The notes: generated by a model not told the origin, from the letters alone. 63,929 nt of DNA from an uncultured Oscillospiraceae bacterium (GCA_947626495.1 CANQSJ010000010.1:1-63929); one strand, 5' to 3'. Numbered from the stretch's first letter, positions 1-8,898 are shown. Program-made: numbers and translations.

Positions 1-755
1 ATGCGGCTCTGCTGGCCGGCGCCCACGCCGATGGCCTGGCCGTCCTTCACGTAGCAGACGGAGTTGGACTGGGTGTATTTGAGGGTGATGAGGGCCACGG
101 TCATGTCGATGACCGCCTCGGGGGGCAGGGTCTTGTTTTTCGTCACGATGTTGGAGAAGGCCTCCGCCGTGACCTTATAGTCGTTGCGGCCCTGCTGGAA
201 GGTGACGCCGTACACGTCCTTGCGCTCCACCGGCGCGGGGACGTAGGCGGGATCGATCTCCACCACGTTATAGTTGCCCTTTTTCTTGGTCTTGAGAATG
301 GCCAGGGCCTCGTCGGTGTAGCCGGGGGCGATGATGCCGTCGGAGACCTCGTCCTTCAGATACCGGGCGGTGGCCTCGTCGCAGACCTCGGAAAGCGCCG
401 CCCAGTCGCCGTAGGAGCTCATCCGGTCCGCGCCACGGGCGCGGATGTAGGCGCAGGCGATGGGGCTCAGCTCCGCCGCCGGGTCCACGAAGTAGATCTT
501 CTTGTCCACGTCGGACAGGGGCTTGCCCACGGCGGCTCCCGCCGGGGACACGTGCTTGAAGCTGGCGGCGGCGGGCAGGCCGGTGGCCTCGGAAAGCTCC
601 TTCACCAGCTGCCAGGAGTTGAAGGCGTCCAGAAAATTGATATAGCCCGGCTTGCCGTTGAGCACCTTGATGGGCAGCTCGCCCCCGTCCGCCATGAAGA
701 TGCAGGAGGGCTTCTGGTTGGGGTTGCAGCCGTATTTCAGTTCCAGTTCTTTCAT
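1..755 (-). CDS. Stand-alone AICAR formyltransferase (5' part; cut by window edge)
   Basis: Transfers a formyl group from 10-formyl-THF to AICAR, giving FAICAR, the ninth step of IMP synthesis in the cytosol. About 251 residues are visible and the gene runs off the left edge. The N-terminus begins [17 protein letters not shown], the start of the AICAR transformylase half of PurH, with no MGS-type IMP cyclohydrolase domain in front of it. A segment reading [15 protein letters not shown] is the conserved core around the catalytic Lys-His pair, and [22 protein letters not shown] is the folate/AICAR-site motif. The ATG at 753-755 follows a GGGAGAGG ribosome site. It lies 13 bp downstream of a separate PurO-type IMP cyclohydrolase gene, so the two activities of bifunctional PurH are carried by two genes here. 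Last visible gene of the purE operon. Confidence 0.9.
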   Translation of the reverse strand, partial: MKELELKYGCNPNQKPSCIFMADGGELPIKVLNGKPGYINFLDAFNSWQLVKELSEATGLPAAASFKHVSPAGAAVGKPLSDVDKKIYFVDPAAELSPIACAYIRARGADRMSSYGDWAALSEVCDEATARYLKDEVSDGIIAPGYTDEALAILKTKKKGNYNVVEIDPAYVPAPVERKDVYGVTFQQGRNDYKVTAEAFSNIVTKNKTLPPEAVIDMTVALITLKYTQSNSVCYVKDGQAIGVGAGQQSR

Positions 756-768
756 GTTCCTCTCCCTC

Positions 769-1473
769 TCAGTCGGTGTGTTTGTTGACGATCACCGTGT
801 CCCGCTCGCCGGTGGCGAGGTCGATGTAAGAGACATACAGGGACACCTTGTTGTCCTCGTTCAGCGCCGCCCAGACCTGGTCCGCCAGGGCCTTGGCGTT
901 GGGGGCGTCGAAGGTCACAGCGGCAGGCTCGCCCTGGTAGGAGGGCAGCGGCTCGCCGTCCGCGGCGTAGGTGTGGATGATGTGGCCCATACCTGCCAGG
1001 GGCTTGTCGTATTCATAGAAATACCGGCAGCAGCAGGCCGGGTCCCCGTCCAGGCTCTTCAGGATGGACAGCTTATAGCTGCCGTCCGGGCTCACCAGCC
1101 CGGAGATGCGGGGGGTCCAGTTGGGGCCATCCGGCTCGAAGGTCCGGGTGCGCAGGGCGTCGGCGAAGGTCTGCCCCGCCAGCAGGGCGTCCCGGACGGT
1201 GTCGGTCTGGTCCCCGTTGGTGACCACGGTGCCCCGGCCGGCGGCGCGCACCGGGTGGTAGATGATGAGGCTGGGGTCCACCATCTTGGCCGGGTCGTGG
1301 GCCTGGGTGCAGATGCCGTCCTCTGTCTCGACGAACACCCGGTTGCGGCTGTTGACGCTGCGGCCCATGATGAAGTAGACGATGACGGCCTTCTTGCCGT
1401 CGGCGCTGCGGCCCAGGGCGATGCCCCGGCCGGGATAGGTGCGCTCGCGCAGATACGCTGTCAGATCAGTCAT
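769..1473 (-). CDS. PurO-like IMP cyclohydrolase
   Basis: Predicted to close FAICAR to IMP, the last step of de novo purine synthesis. The 234-residue protein is of the archaeal PurO-like (IMP_cyclohyd) family and is unrelated in fold to the N-terminal domain of PurH. Recognisable parts are [11 protein letters not shown] near residue 10, [18 protein letters not shown] near residue 30, and the central [10 protein letters not shown]. The ATG at 1471-1473 has an AGGAGGAAAGAGC ribosome site and overlaps the end of purN by 8 bp, so coupled translation is likely. An in-frame upstream extension into purN has no ribosome site. Position between purN and the stand-alone AICAR formyltransferase supports the assignment. 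The family call is from sequence memory, not a search. Confidence 0.85.
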   Translation of the reverse strand: MTDLTAYLRERTYPGRGIALGRSADGKKAVIVYFIMGRSVNSRNRVFVETEDGICTQAHDPAKMVDPSLIIYHPVRAAGRGTVVTNGDQTDTVRDALLAGQTFADALRTRTFEPDGPNWTPRISGLVSPDGSYKLSILKSLDGDPACCCRYFYEYDKPLAGMGHIIHTYAADGEPLPSYQGEPAAVTFDAPNAKALADQVWAALNEDNKVSLYVSYIDLATGERDTVIVNKHTD

Positions 1474-2083
1474 GCTCTTTCCTCCTGGCAATGTCCGCGG
1501 CGACCATCTCCGCCGCCTGGGGCAGGATGATCCACTCCGCCTGTTCCATGACCCGCCGCTGCAGGATCTCCGGCGTGTCGCCTTCCTCCACCAGGACGGG
1601 CTTCTGGGCGATGATACGCCCCCCGTCCGGTATCTCGTTGACAAAATGCACCGTGGCGCCGGTGACCTTCACGCCCCGCGCCAGGGCCGCCTCGTGGACC
1701 TTCAGACCATAATAGCCCTTGCCGCAGAAGGAGGGGATCAGAGCCGGATGGACGTTCAGAATGCGCTCCGGGAACCGGTCGGTGAAATTCTTGCTCAAAA
1801 TGCTCATGAACCCCGCCAGCACGATCATCTCCGCGCCGGCCTCGTCCAACGCCCTCAGTATGGCCGCCTCGAATGCCTCCTGGCCGCCCAGTTCTTTTCG
1901 GGAGCAGACCACGCTGGGCACCCCGGCCTTCTCCGCCCGGGTGAGGGCATAGGCCCCCGGCTGGCTGGATACCACCAGCACGATCTGGCCGCTGTGTAGT
2001 TTCCCCGCCGCCTGGGCGTCCAGCAGCGCCTGCAGATTGGTGCCGCCGCCGGAGACGAACACGGCGATGCGCGTCTTCGTCAT
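1466..2083 (-). CDS. purN: Phosphoribosylglycinamide formyltransferase PurN
   Basis: Formylates GAR with 10-formyl-THF (step 3 of purine synthesis). The 205-residue protein has the usual length. It opens with RIAVFVSGGGTNLQALLDA, the nucleotide-binding Gly-rich loop. The catalytic Asn-x-His is present in ERILNVHPALIPSF (about residues 110-120), and the catalytic Asp lies in VNEIPDGGRI near residue 153. The start overlaps the purM stop by 4 bp (ATGA) and the gene overlaps the downstream IMP cyclohydrolase start by 8 bp, as expected for a translationally coupled operon. Confidence 0.96.
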   Translation of the reverse strand: MTKTRIAVFVSGGGTNLQALLDAQAAGKLHSGQIVLVVSSQPGAYALTRAEKAGVPSVVCSRKELGGQEAFEAAILRALDEAGAEMIVLAGFMSILSKNFTDRFPERILNVHPALIPSFCGKGYYGLKVHEAALARGVKVTGATVHFVNEIPDGGRIIAQKPVLVEEGDTPEILQRRVMEQAEWIILPQAAEMVAADIARRKEHD

Positions 2084-3123
2084 ACCAGCTGCACCCTCTC
2101 TCCGCCAGAGACGACGGTGCCAAGCACGTAGGCGTCCACGCCCTGCGCATGCAGCACATCCAGCGCCCGGTCCGCCTCCTCCGGGGCAACCGTCACGGTC
2201 ATGCCCACGCCCATGTTGAAGGTGTTGAACATGTCCCGCTCCGGGATGGCGCCGGCCTTCTGGATGAGACCGAAGATGGGCGGAGTCTTCACCGCCCGCT
2301 TTTCAATCTGGGCGGCGAGGCCCTCCGGGATGCTCCGGGGGATGTTCTCAAAAAAGCCTCCGCCGGTGATGTGGCTGACGCCCTTCACGGTCACGGCCTC
2401 CATCAGAGCCAGCACGGGCTTTACGTAGATGCAGGTGGGCGCCAGCAGCGCCTCGCCCAGGGTCATGCCCAGCTCGTCATAGTGCTCGTCCAGCGCCTGG
2501 GGATGGTCGTCCAGGCCGAACACCTTCCGCACCAGGGAGAAACCGTTGGAGTGCACCCCGCTGGAGGGCAGCGCCAGCAGCACATCCCCGGCCCGCATGG
2601 AAGAATTATCCAATATTTTGCTCTTGTCCACGATCCCCACGGTGAAGCCCGCCAGATCGTAGTCGTCCGGGTCCATGACGCCGGGGTGCTCGGCGGTTTC
2701 GCCGCCCACCAGGGCGCAGCCGGCCTGCACGCAGCCCTCCGCCACGCCGGCGACGATGGCGGCGATGCGCTCGGGAACGTTTTTGCCGCAGGCGATATAG
2801 TCCAGGAAAAGGAGGGGTTTGGCCCCGGCGCACACCACGTCGTTGACGCACATGGCCACGCAGTCGATGCCGATGGTGTCGTGCTTGTCCAGGTACTGGG
2901 CGATGCGCAGCTTGGTGCCCACCCCGTCGGTGCCGGAGATGAGCACCGGGTGCTCCATCCCGGCCAGGTCCGGCTCAAAGAGCCCGCCGAACCCTCCGAT
3001 ACCGCCCAGCACCCCGGGGATATTGGTCCGGGCGATGTGGCCTTTCATCAGTTCCACCGCCTTATATCCGGCGGTGATGTCCACGCCGGCGGCGGCGTAG
3101 GACGCGGAATGGCTGTTTTCCAT
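2080..3123 (-). CDS. purM: Phosphoribosylformylglycinamidine cyclo-ligase PurM (AIR synthetase)
   Basis: ATP-dependent ring closure of FGAM to AIR. About 347 residues, the family norm. The motif HPVLISGTDGVGTKLRIA, the AIR synthetase signature, lies in the N-terminal domain, and the GGGFFENIPRSIP motif is in the C-terminal domain. The ATG at 3121-3123 is chosen because GGAGGAAAGCAA sits at good spacing; an in-frame ATG seven codons upstream lacks such a site. The stop overlaps the purN start (ATGA). No purL/purQ is present in the window, so FGAM synthetase must be encoded elsewhere. Confidence 0.95.
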   Translation of the reverse strand: MENSHSASYAAAGVDITAGYKAVELMKGHIARTNIPGVLGGIGGFGGLFEPDLAGMEHPVLISGTDGVGTKLRIAQYLDKHDTIGIDCVAMCVNDVVCAGAKPLLFLDYIACGKNVPERIAAIVAGVAEGCVQAGCALVGGETAEHPGVMDPDDYDLAGFTVGIVDKSKILDNSSMRAGDVLLALPSSGVHSNGFSLVRKVFGLDDHPQALDEHYDELGMTLGEALLAPTCIYVKPVLALMEAVTVKGVSHITGGGFFENIPRSIPEGLAAQIEKRAVKTPPIFGLIQKAGAIPERDMFNTFNMGVGMTVTVAPEEADRALDVLHAQGVDAYVLGTVVSGGERVQLV

Positions 3124-3140
3124 TTGCTTTCCTCCGGATC

Positions 3141-4610
3141 TCACAGCTGTTTGCCGCGGGCCGACTGGCTCAGCGGCCGGGAGAAGAACTCCTCCATCGT
3201 CTTTTCAGGCGGCGCCACCGGGTAGTTGCCGGTAAAGCAGCCCACACAGTAGCCGCACTTGCTCTCCGGCGTCAGGCTCTTCACCTGCTCCACGCTCAAA
3301 AAGCCCAGCGTATCGGAGCCCACCAGAGCGTTGATCTCCTCCACGGTGTGACCGGTGGCCACCAGCTGCTTTTCATCCGGGATATCGGTCCCGAAATAGC
3401 AGGGGTGGGCGAACGGCGGCGCGGAGATGCGGTAATGTACCTCCGCCGCGCCCGCGTCCCGCAGCAGCTTGATGGTGCGGGCGCTGGTGGTGCCCCGGAC
3501 GATGGAGTCGTCCACCAGAATCACCCGCTTGCCCGCCACGGTGGCGGGTACGGCGTTGAGCTTGATGCGCACGGTGCTCTCCCGCAGGGCCTGATCGTTC
3601 TGGATGAAGGTACGGCCGATGTACTTGTTTTTGATGAAGCCGACGCCGTAAGGGATGCCGCTCTCCAGCGAATAGCCCAGGGCGGCGTCCAGGCCCGAAT
3701 CCGGCGCGCCGATGACCACGTCCGCGTCCACCGGGTGGCTCTGAGCCAAAAAGCGGCCGGCCTGCCGGCGCGCCTCGTGGACGCAGGTGCCCTCGATCAC
3801 GCTGTCCGGCCGGGCAAAATAGATGTACTCAAACACGCACATGGTGTGGGGCGCCTGCCCGCACATCGCCGGGATGCTGCGCAGGCCCTGCCGGTTGACC
3901 ACCACCACCTCGCCGGGGAGGATGTCGCGGATCAGCTTTGCGCCCACGGCGTCCAGCGCGCAGGACTCCGAGGCGAAGGCATATCCGGCGCCGTCGGGCA
4001 GCGAGCCGACGCACAGCGGTCGGAATCCGTGGGGGTCCCGGGCGGCGATGAGCTTGGTGGCGCTCATGATGACCAGGCTGTACGCGCCCTCCAGCTGCTT
4101 CATGGTCTCGCACACCGCGTCCTCGATGCTGGGGGTCTTCAGCCGGTTGCGTGTCAAAAGGTAGGCGATGACCTCGCTGTCCGAGGTGCCGTGGAAGATG
4201 CAGCCGTCCATCTCCAGGTCGTGGCGCAGCTGGTAGGCGTTGGTCAGATTGCCGTTGTGGCACAGCGCCATGCCGCCCTTGCAGTGGTGCACGATCATCG
4301 GCTGTGCGTTGGAGCGGGTGCACTGCCCGGCCGTGGCATAGCGCACGTGGCCCGACGCCATCTTGGCGCCCTGGGGCAGATTGCGCAGCACCTCGGGGGT
4401 AAACACCTCGCCGGCCAGGCCCAAGTCCCGGTAGCCGGAGAGCACGCCGTCCACATTCAGGGCGATGCCGCAGCTCTCCTGGCCGCGGTGCTGCAGGGCG
4501 TACAGCGCGCTGTACACCGCCGAGACCATGTCAGTGCGGCCGGTGGAATCATAGATGCCGAACACGCCGCACTCCTCGTGGAGAGCGCGGGCGCAAAAAC
4601 CGTTGTCCAT
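3141..4610 (-). CDS. purF: Amidophosphoribosyltransferase PurF (4Fe-4S type)
   Basis: First committed step of purine synthesis: PRPP plus glutamine gives phosphoribosylamine. 489 residues. The class II glutaminase nucleophile is Cys14 in HEECGVFG, implying that a 13-residue propeptide is removed. The PRPP-binding motif RVILVDDSIVRGTT lies near residue 360. Cysteines equivalent to the Bacillus 4Fe-4S ligands are present: one before VFEYIYFARPDS, one in PPFAHPCYFG, and the C-terminal KCGYCVGC cluster. This marks the oxygen-labile Bacillus/Clostridium form. The ribosome site is modest (GAGGAC). The gene is 17 bp upstream of purM in the same operon. Confidence 0.96.
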   Translation of the reverse strand: MDNGFCARALHEECGVFGIYDSTGRTDMVSAVYSALYALQHRGQESCGIALNVDGVLSGYRDLGLAGEVFTPEVLRNLPQGAKMASGHVRYATAGQCTRSNAQPMIVHHCKGGMALCHNGNLTNAYQLRHDLEMDGCIFHGTSDSEVIAYLLTRNRLKTPSIEDAVCETMKQLEGAYSLVIMSATKLIAARDPHGFRPLCVGSLPDGAGYAFASESCALDAVGAKLIRDILPGEVVVVNRQGLRSIPAMCGQAPHTMCVFEYIYFARPDSVIEGTCVHEARRQAGRFLAQSHPVDADVVIGAPDSGLDAALGYSLESGIPYGVGFIKNKYIGRTFIQNDQALRESTVRIKLNAVPATVAGKRVILVDDSIVRGTTSARTIKLLRDAGAAEVHYRISAPPFAHPCYFGTDIPDEKQLVATGHTVEEINALVGSDTLGFLSVEQVKSLTPESKCGYCVGCFTGNYPVAPPEKTMEEFFSRPLSQSARGKQL

Positions 4611-4631
4611 AGAAAGTCCTCGCTTTTGTCC

Positions 4632-5339
4632 TCAGCCCAAAATGCGCTTCATCATCTCGGCGTAGGCATCTTCCACCCCGCCCAGGTCCCGGCGGAAGCG
4701 GTCCTTGTCCAGCTTCTCGTGGGTGGTGCTGTCCCAGAACCGGCAGGTGTCGGGGCTGATCTCATCGGCCAGCACCAGCTTGCCGTCGGAGGTCTTGCCG
4801 AACTCCAGCTTGAAGTCCACCAGATCCACGTTCACCGCCTTGAAGAAGGCCTTGAGCACGTCGTTGACCTTGAAGGCCATGGCCTTGATGGTGTCCAGCT
4901 CCTCCTTGGTGCACAGCTTCAGGGCCAGGGCATGGGAATCGTTGATCAGCGGATCGCCCAGCTCGTCGTTTTTGTAGGAGGTCTCGAAGGTGGGCTCGTC
5001 AAACACGATCCCCTCCTCCACGCCGTAGCGCTTGGCAAAGCTGCCGGCGGAGATGTTGCGGATGATGACCTCCAGGGGCACGATGGACACCTTGCGCACC
5101 ACCGTCTCCCGGTCGCTGAGCTCCTCCACGAAGTGGGTGGGCACGCCCTCGGCCTCCAGCCGCTGCATCAGATAGTTGGTGACCCGGTTGTTGATGGCGC
5201 CCTTGCCGGCAATCTGGCCCTTTTTCAGGCCGTTGAAGGCGGTGGCGTCGTCCTTGTAAGAGACGATCACCAGATCGGGGTCATCGGTGGCGTAGACCTT
5301 CTTGGCCTTGCCCTCGTAAAGCTGCTCTCGTTTTTCCAT
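4632..5339 (-). CDS. purC: SAICAR synthetase PurC
   Basis: Joins CAIR and aspartate with ATP to give SAICAR. 235 residues, typical bacterial size. Starts with [17 protein letters not shown], the nucleotide-binding N-terminus. The signature [20 protein letters not shown] is near residue 90 and [13 protein letters not shown] lies in the C-terminal half. The ATG at 5337-5339 is preceded by GGGAGGTATCGTC. Between purE (30 bp gap) and purF (21 bp gap) in the operon. Confidence 0.96.
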   Translation of the reverse strand: MEKREQLYEGKAKKVYATDDPDLVIVSYKDDATAFNGLKKGQIAGKGAINNRVTNYLMQRLEAEGVPTHFVEELSDRETVVRKVSIVPLEVIIRNISAGSFAKRYGVEEGIVFDEPTFETSYKNDELGDPLINDSHALALKLCTKEELDTIKAMAFKVNDVLKAFFKAVNVDLVDFKLEFGKTSDGKLVLADEISPDTCRFWDSTTHEKLDKDRFRRDLGGVEDAYAEMMKRILG

Positions 5340-5369
5340 GACGATACCTCCCAGAAAGTGGTGTGATTT

Positions 5370-5867
5370 TCAGATGTTGTTGAACCGCGCCTCGGCGGCG
5401 GCGTTTTTCGCCAGAACCTTCTCCGTCTCGGCGGCGCGGTAATCGTCCAGCTTCCGCGCCAGCGTCTCGTCCGACAGGGCCAGGATCTCGACGGAAAGCA
5501 GGGCGGCGTTGACGGCTCCGTCTATCGCAACGGTGGCAACCGGGATGCCGGAGGGCATCTGCACCGTGGACAGAAGAGCGTCAACGCCGTCTAAACTTTT
5601 GGACTTTAAAGGGATGCCTACGACAGGCAAAGTGGTGTTGGCCGCGATCGCGCCGGCCAGGTGCGCCGCCATGCCGGCGGCGGCGATGATCACGCCGAAA
5701 TCCCTCTCCCGGGCGCATCGGGCGAACTGGCGCGCCTCGTCCGGCGTACGGTGGGCGGAGAAAATGTGTACCTCGAAGGGCACGGCGAACTCCGCCAGCT
5801 TGGCGGCCGCCTTCTCCGCCACGGGCAGGTCGCTGTCGCTGCCCATGATGATGGCTACTTTCTTCAT
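5370..5867 (-). CDS. purE: N5-CAIR mutase PurE, first gene of the purine operon
   Basis: Rearranges N5-CAIR to CAIR. 165 residues. Contains IIMGSDSDLPV (residues 6-16), IFSAHRTPDEA with the catalytic His near 39, and the AAGMAAHLAG loop, all class I PurE features. PurK, the usual partner, is not in the window; if it is absent from the genome, PurE would depend on non-enzymatic carboxylation or act directly on AIR. The ribosome site (AAGGAAG, about 5875-5881) lies only about 10 bp from a hairpin that overlaps the 3' end of the upstream ZTP riboswitch. purE expression, and through it the whole operon, is therefore probably ZTP-controlled. Confidence 0.95.
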   Translation of the reverse strand: MKKVAIIMGSDSDLPVAEKAAAKLAEFAVPFEVHIFSAHRTPDEARQFARCARERDFGVIIAAAGMAAHLAGAIAANTTLPVVGIPLKSKSLDGVDALLSTVQMPSGIPVATVAIDGAVNAALLSVEILALSDETLARKLDDYRAAETEKVLAKNAAAEARFNNI

Positions 5868-5891
5868 AAATGCACTTCCTTAAAGCAATTT

Positions 5892-5926
5892 GAGCAGCCC
5901 TGATCATTTTCAAACAGGAGCTGCCC
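5892..5926 (-). promoter_or_regulatory. Expression-platform hairpin of the ZTP riboswitch
   Basis: GGGCAGCTCCTG (5915-5926) can pair with CAGGGCTGCTC (5892-5902) around a 12-nt loop with one bulge. Its 5' arm shares bases with the CTGGGCA segment the riboswitch needs for its ligand-bound pseudoknot, so the two structures are mutually exclusive. The 3' flank is AAATTGCTTTAAGG, a poor U-tract that runs into the purE ribosome site. Whether control is by termination or by translation cannot be decided by eye. Confidence 0.65.
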
Positions 5927-6000
5927 AGACGGTCGGCAAATACGATGAGATTGGCTCCCCCGCGTACCTCGCGTTCCGTCAGTCGCCAACTCATGGGTGT
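5918..6000 (-). ncRNA. ZTP (pfl) riboswitch upstream of purE
   Basis: On the minus strand the leader shows the pfl/ZTP architecture. An outer helix pairs GAGTTGGC (about 5983-5993) with GCCAATCTC. Inside is the conserved GACTGACGGAA, a short CGCG-AGGTA-CGCG helix and GGGGGAGCC. After a linker comes the signature GCCGACCGTCTGGGCA (5922-5937), which forms the pseudoknot around the Z nucleotide. ZTP/ZMP accumulates when 10-formyl-THF is short, and known members activate purine and folate genes. Placement directly ahead of purE fits. Family recognition is from the consensus; a covariance-model score was not computed. Confidence 0.92.
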
Positions 6001-6015
6001 ATCATTGTTGGGAAT

Positions 6016-6045
6016 ATTATAACAAAGGGGCAAATGGAAAGTCAA
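6016..6045 (-). promoter_or_regulatory. Sigma-A promoter of the purine operon
   Basis: TTGACT (6040-6045) and TATAAT (6016-6021) are separated by 18 bp on the minus strand. Transcription would start around 6009, just ahead of the riboswitch aptamer. The 5868-6255 gene-free stretch otherwise holds the riboswitch and, toward its right end, the leader of the rightward Na/Pi gene, including a weak -10 candidate near 6185-6200. Confidence 0.85.
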
Positions 6046-6255
6046 TTATTCCCGTCTCCAGCAGAAAGACATTTTTCCACTAAGTTTCTGGTAATTTTTA
6101 GCTATTCTTACCAGTGTGTCCCCGCCTGTGCCGCAGAAACGAAAAGATTTGATACGAAATTTTAACTTGTGGTCCTTTTCCTTGTGATATAAGATAAAAT
6201 TAGGAGTATATGGGCGTTCGTCCATACACGGTTTTTCGCTGGGAGAAAAGGGAAA

Positions 6256-8070
6256 ATGGATGTATTTTATAAGATCGTAGCCATCCTGGGCGGACTGAGC
6301 ATGTTCCTGTACGGCATGCGCGTCATGGGCGACGGGCTGAAGAGCTGTTCCGGCGGGGCCATGAAGGCGGCCCTGGCCAAGGTCACCAGCCGCCCCGCTC
6401 TGGGCTTTCTGCTGGGCACGCTGGTCACCTGCATGATCCAGAGTTCCACCGCCGCCATCGTGCTGACGGTGGGCCTGGTGGGCGCGGGATTTCTCACCTT
6501 CCGCCAGTCCATCGGCATCGTGCTGGGGGCCAACGTGGGCACCGCCATCACCGCCCAGATCATCCGCCTGATGGACCTGCAGGCCGGCAGCACCAGCATA
6601 CTGTACCTTTTCAACGCGGACAACCTGGCCCCCCTCGCGCTGATCATCGGCATGGTGCTGTTGATGTTCGTGGCCAAGAGCACCGCCAAAAACGCGGGCA
6701 CCATCGCCGTGGGCTTCGGCATCCTGTTCATGGGGCTGATCTTCATGAGCGACGCGGTCAGCTCTCTGGGCGACCGGCTCAGCGGCCTACTCACCGCCTT
6801 TGAGGACAACTACATTCTGGGCTTCCTCTCCGGCGCGCTGGTCACCGGCGTCATCCAGAGTTCCTCCGCCGTGATCGGCATCCTCCAGTCCATCGCCAGT
6901 TCCGTGGGCGTGCGCTTTTGCGGCGTGTTCGCCGTGATCATCGGCGTGAACATCGGCGACTGCCTGACCACCTTCCTGGTCTGTCGCATCGGCGCCAAGC
7001 CGGAGCAGATCCGCACGGTCGTGGTGCATGTGATCTACAACATCTGCGCCGCGATCCTCATCGCCCTGGCCATGACGGCGCTGCGCACGGCGGGCGTGCT
7101 GACGGACGGGTTCTGGTACACCTCGCTGGACTCCGGCGGCGTGGCCAACATCCACGGCCTGTTCCGGCTGGTGCCGGCGGTGCTGCTGCTGCCCATGAGC
7201 GGCGTGTTCGCCCGGCTGGCGGAAAAGCTGGTGCCGGACAAGCCGCTGGATGCGGAGGATCAGGACATCCTGACGAATCTGCGGGAGCTGGACAGCCATC
7301 TGCTCACCAACCCGACCCTGGCCCTGGACCAGTCCGCCCACCTCATCGGCCACATGGCGGACGTGTCCCTGCACAATTATGACGCCGCCTTCCAGCAGAT
7401 CTTTGAATACGACCCGAAGCGCACCGAGCGCGTCAACCAGCGGGAGGAGCTGCTGGACCGGATGGCCGACGCGGCCAACCAGTATATCGTCAGCCTCTCC
7501 CCCTACGTGACCCGGGCCGCAGACAACCGGGACCAGAACTTCCAGATCAAGGCCCTCACCTGCTTCGAGCGCATCGGCGACCTGGCCCAGAACATCCTCC
7601 ACGACCAGCAGCGGTTCCTCCAGGCGGGCAAATCCCTCTCCCCCGCCGCCCAGGAGGATCTGCGGGGCACCATGGCCGCGGTGCGGGACATCCTGGCCCT
7701 GACGGTGGACGTGTTCAAATCCGACGATCTGGACCGCGCCCGGACGGTGGAGCCCCTGGAGGAGGTCATCGACGACATCATCGAGGCGATGCGGAGCCGG
7801 CATGTGGACCGGCTGACCCGGGGCGCCTGCGACGTATACATGGGCATCCAGTACGAGAACATCCTCCAGAACCTGGAGCGCGTCAGCGACCAGTGCTCCG
7901 ATCTGGCGGTGTATATGCTGGGGCGGGACGATCTGTCCATCTCCGGCCAGGAGCACCAATACCTGCACGAGCTGCACCACTCCGGCAACCAGACGTACAA
8001 CCGGCTGTTCCGGGACAACTACCGCAAATACGCCGGCACCCTGCATCTGGACGACGCGGACAAGGGCTGA
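6256..8070 (+). CDS. Na+/phosphate cotransporter family protein with C-terminal PhoU domain
   Basis: Predicted inner-membrane Na-dependent phosphate transporter of the NptA/YjbB family. 604 residues. The N-terminal half (1-310) has about eight membrane segments and two inverted copies of the Q-S-S motif, MIQSSTAAIVL at residue 61 and VIQSSSAVIGIL at 200, which mark the substrate site. Residues about 340-580 are soluble and helical and resemble PhoU, with a conserved ERIGDLAQNI-type segment and a second RVSDQCSDLAVY copy. The ATG follows GGGAGAAAAGGGAAA. The gene stands alone, with a hairpin just downstream. Direction of phosphate movement cannot be told from sequence. Confidence 0.9.
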   Translation: MDVFYKIVAILGGLSMFLYGMRVMGDGLKSCSGGAMKAALAKVTSRPALGFLLGTLVTCMIQSSTAAIVLTVGLVGAGFLTFRQSIGIVLGANVGTAITAQIIRLMDLQAGSTSILYLFNADNLAPLALIIGMVLLMFVAKSTAKNAGTIAVGFGILFMGLIFMSDAVSSLGDRLSGLLTAFEDNYILGFLSGALVTGVIQSSSAVIGILQSIASSVGVRFCGVFAVIIGVNIGDCLTTFLVCRIGAKPEQIRTVVVHVIYNICAAILIALAMTALRTAGVLTDGFWYTSLDSGGVANIHGLFRLVPAVLLLPMSGVFARLAEKLVPDKPLDAEDQDILTNLRELDSHLLTNPTLALDQSAHLIGHMADVSLHNYDAAFQQIFEYDPKRTERVNQREELLDRMADAANQYIVSLSPYVTRAADNRDQNFQIKALTCFERIGDLAQNILHDQQRFLQAGKSLSPAAQEDLRGTMAAVRDILALTVDVFKSDDLDRARTVEPLEEVIDDIIEAMRSRHVDRLTRGACDVYMGIQYENILQNLERVSDQCSDLAVYMLGRDDLSISGQEHQYLHELHHSGNQTYNRLFRDNYRKYAGTLHLDDADKG

Positions 8071-8094
8071 GCGGCCCCTTCCCAGAGATCAACA

Positions 8095-8140
8095 GACGCC
8101 CCGGGACGGTCGGAGGACCGTTCCGGGGCGTCTTCGCGCT
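8095..8140 (+). terminator. Terminator after the Na/Pi cotransporter gene
   Basis: GACGCCCCGGGACGGTC (8095-8111) pairs with its near-perfect complement at 8116-8132 across a GGAG loop, with a pyrimidine-rich tail (TTCGCGCTCTTTC). The stem is very strong, but the U-tract is interrupted. It sits between the convergent transporter and thioesterase genes and may serve both. Confidence 0.7.
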
Positions 8141-8163
8141 CTTTCGGATATGCAAACCCATCG

Positions 8164-8898
8164 TCACGCCCGCAGCCGCAGGACCATCTGCACGGCGGCA
8201 GTGCCGTCGGGCTTTTGCACCAGCAGATGCCAGCCCTCCCCGTCCCGGCGGCGGTAGACGGTCAGCTCCTCCCCCTCCCGGCAGGCGGCGCTGTAGGCGA
8301 TCTCCACCTCGGCGATGTCCATGGCCGCCAGCTCGGCGACGGAGAACGTGCCCATGAGCATGCGCACATAAGCCACGTTGTTCATGTGCCGCCCGGTGTC
8401 GATGTCCCGGGAGCCCACGGTGTAACAGGCGACGAGATTGTCCGGCTCCGGCTGCTCCTTGAACCGGGTGAAGGGCCCTTCGCACACCCGCTCCGGCCGG
8501 GGCACCAGATCCACCGGGTAGCCGAAGGCGCTGGTCTTCAGCAGCCGGCCGTCGTCGATGTTCTGGGCCGCCCACTCCGTGCGTCCCTCCGCCAGCGTCT
8601 CGCCGTTCATGGTCAGGCTGTAAAACCGGTCGCACTTGACCGACCCCGGCTTGCCCGGCCAGGTCCTGACCGTCACCCGGTCCATGAGCCCCGGCACCTT
8701 GTAGATGCGGATCCTCGTGCGCACCGCCAGCCAAAAGGCCCGGTGGGCCAGCATCTGCTCATAGCCCACGTCCATGTACGCCGCCTGCTCCGCCGCCAGA
8801 TCCATGAACAGATCGAAAAGCCCCGCGACCTTCAGCTTTCCCGCATAGTCCAGCTTGCTGCTCAGCAGCACTTCCTCTTTTTCCAGAAAGTTTTCCAT
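8164..8898 (-). CDS. Acyl-ACP thioesterase
   Basis: Predicted to release fatty acids from acyl carrier protein. 244 residues with two hot-dog domains, as in the FatA/FatB-like bacterial family. The N-terminal domain carries FWLAVRTRIRIYKVPGLMD. The second domain has SRDIDTGRHMNNVAYVRM (about 165-182), the Asn/His region of the catalytic hot-dog fold. The ATG at 8896-8898 follows AGGAGGGGAC. A TTG six codons upstream would destroy this site and is rejected. Convergent with the Na/Pi gene; separated from nrdG by a terminator. Confidence 0.88.
   Translation of the reverse strand: MENFLEKEEVLLSSKLDYAGKLKVAGLFDLFMDLAAEQAAYMDVGYEQMLAHRAFWLAVRTRIRIYKVPGLMDRVTVRTWPGKPGSVKCDRFYSLTMNGETLAEGRTEWAAQNIDDGRLLKTSAFGYPVDLVPRPERVCEGPFTRFKEQPEPDNLVACYTVGSRDIDTGRHMNNVAYVRMLMGTFSVAELAAMDIAEVEIAYSAACREGEELTVYRRRDGEGWHLLVQKPDGTAAVQMVLRLRA

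Noticed and set aside
5892-5926. Classical intrinsic terminator in the purE leader
   Set aside because: The stem is fine but the following bases (AAATTGCTTTAAGG) are not a U-tract and contain the ribosome site, so it is listed as an expression platform of undecided mode.
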